Source: Enterobacter cloacae (GTDB lineage: Bacteria; Pseudomonadota; Gammaproteobacteria; Enterobacterales; Enterobacteriaceae). From it: a DNA stretch of 64,000 nucleotides. The stretch covers positions 2,108,001 to 2,172,000 of the forward strand of contig NZ_CP056117.1 of the NCBI RefSeq assembly GCF_013375935.1, read 5' to 3'. The notes below the pieces were generated by a model, which saw only the letters and a list, made by a program, of their open reading frames with translations, was not told the DNA's origin and did not search any database. Below are positions 63,186 through 64,000 of the stretch, piece after piece; position 1 is the first letter of the stretch; each line of letters begins with the position of its first letter. The translations under genes were made by a program, and so were the position numbers.

Positions 63186-64000
63186 GTACGCCAGAGTAGA
63201 TCACCGTAGATCCGGGTCAGCACGCCCTCCGGGCCAAACTGCTGTTTGATCCAGCGCGTGACCTGCCCGGTCGCCGCATGCTGTGTGGCGAGCAGCATGC
63301 GGGAATCCTGCCGCGGGTTATTAATCCGCCGCGTTACCAGCAGGCCGTCTTCCACCGCCTCACGCGTCATATACTCCGGTAAAAATCCAATCCCTTCCCC
63401 CAGGATCTGACACTGGCATTTGGTGTTGAAGTCCGGCACGAGAATTGCCTCCTGCCCGTGAAGCAGCCAGCCGACCTTCTTGTTGATGGTATGCGCGGTA
63501 TCCTCAACCATGATGTTGGGATACAGGCGCAGCTGGCTTTCGGAAATCGGCTCCGGGGCGAAGGCCAGCGGATGCGTCGGGGCGATGGCAAATACCCAGC
63601 GGATCGCCCCAATCTCGGTGTAATCGATGCCGCCGCCGTCAAGCAGCGTATCCGGCGCGCCAATGGCGATATTGGCCTGATTATTAATGATCGAATCCCA
63701 GACGCCGTTATACACCTCGGTCGTCACCGTGATCTGGCAGGTGGGGAACTGTTTTTTCAGCACCTGAAGCAGCCTCGCGGTATGGCGCGGCGTATACAAA
63801 AGCTGATTAATGCAGATGCGCACTCTCGCCTCAATGCCCTGTGAAATGGTATCAATCCCGCGCTTGATGGCGTGGAAGTCATTCAGCAGGTCGGTGGCCT
63901 TACGGTAAAAGTAAAAGCCGGATTCTGTCAGCTCAATGCTGCGCGTGTTGCGTACAAATAGCACCACGTCCAGCCCGGTCTCCATGCGTTTAATGGTGTA
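63182..64000 (-). CDS. LysR-family regulator, AllS-like (partial, N-terminus off the right edge)
   Basis: The visible 272 codons lack most of the helix-turn-helix, which lies beyond the window; the frame is open to the last base. The linker and effector domain (YTIKRMETGLDVVLFVRNTR, then INQLLYTPRHTARLLQVL) resemble AllS/YbhD-type regulators by recalled sequence. The ligand is unknown. No LysR gene lies here in E. coli. Confidence 0.85.
   Translation of the reverse strand, partial: YTIKRMETGLDVVLFVRNTRSIELTESGFYFYRKATDLLNDFHAIKRGIDTISQGIEARVRICINQLLYTPRHTARLLQVLKKQFPTCQITVTTEVYNGVWDSIINNQANIAIGAPDTLLDGGGIDYTEIGAIRWVFAIAPTHPLAFAPEPISESQLRLYPNIMVEDTAHTINKKVGWLLHGQEAILVPDFNTKCQCQILGEGIGFLPEYMTREAVEDGLLVTRRINNPRQDSRMLLATQHAATGQVTRWIKQQFGPEGVLTRIYGDLLWRT

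Overview
The window is a chromosomal segment from a GC-rich member of the Enterobacteriaceae, most likely Enterobacter or a close relative. Nearly every protein is a close match, by recalled family sequence, to the E. coli K-12 gene in the same place in the fhlA-to-yqaE region (about 61 min on that map), and gene order is largely the same. Differences from E. coli are an iron-type ABC transporter beside fhlA in place of ygbA/mutS, a nickel transporter after hypF, an AraC regulator plus a long-form 2-isopropylmalate synthase between luxS and emrB, loss of ygaZH next to an intact ygaY, a 59-codon gene between stpA and ygaP, and a different LysR regulator at the right edge.

Layout. 1-1.4 kb: Fur-type metal-chelate ABC genes (permease cut by the left edge). 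1.6-15.5 kb: the formate hydrogenlyase cluster, with fhlA-hypEDCBA leftward and hycABCDEFGHI rightward from a shared divergent region with two sigma-54 promoters. 15.5-19.6 kb: ascFB beta-glucoside genes and their LacI-type regulator ascG. 19.7-23.5 kb: hydN-hypF and a nickel transporter broken by one extra G. 23.6-27.9 kb: the nitric-oxide reductase module norVW/norR. 27.9-32.9 kb: the glucitol operon srlAEBDMR-gutQ. 33.1-39.7 kb: mltB, pncC, recA, recX, alaS, csrA. 40.1-40.9 kb: one tRNA-Ser and four tRNA-Arg genes, two of them inside a 238-bp tandem duplication carrying tRNA-tailed repeats. 41-46.7 kb: yqaBA, gshA, the sRNA micA, luxS, araC-type gene and leuA-like gene. 46.8-51.7 kb: emrB-emrA-mprA and ygaY. 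51.9-59.3 kb: proVWX and nrdHIEF. 59.5-64 kb: ygaM, ygaC, alaE, stpA (frameshifted), a small protein, ygaP, ygaV, yqaE and a partial LysR regulator.

How it works together. FhlA with sigma-54 RNA polymerase should switch on three FhlA targets seen here (hyp, hyc, hydN-hypF). HypA-F and the nickel transporter build the nickel-iron centre of HycE, HycI trims it, and HycB-G form the membrane-bound hydrogenase-3. NorR, also sigma-54 dependent, controls NO detoxification from the adjacent unit. The srl, asc, proU, emr and nrd operons each carry their regulator or recognisable operator.

Most of the window is conserved core genome. The least explained signals are (i) the tRNA-tailed repeats, which can fold into a four-way junction whose differences fall only in loops or linker, (ii) a 9-bp hairpin that would hide the ribosome binding site of the leuA-like gene, beside a 21-bp-spaced direct repeat suited to an AraC-type activator, and (iii) two single-G insertions that break the nickel transporter and stpA and need raw-read confirmation. 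No CRISPR array, insertion sequence, prophage or defence system was seen.
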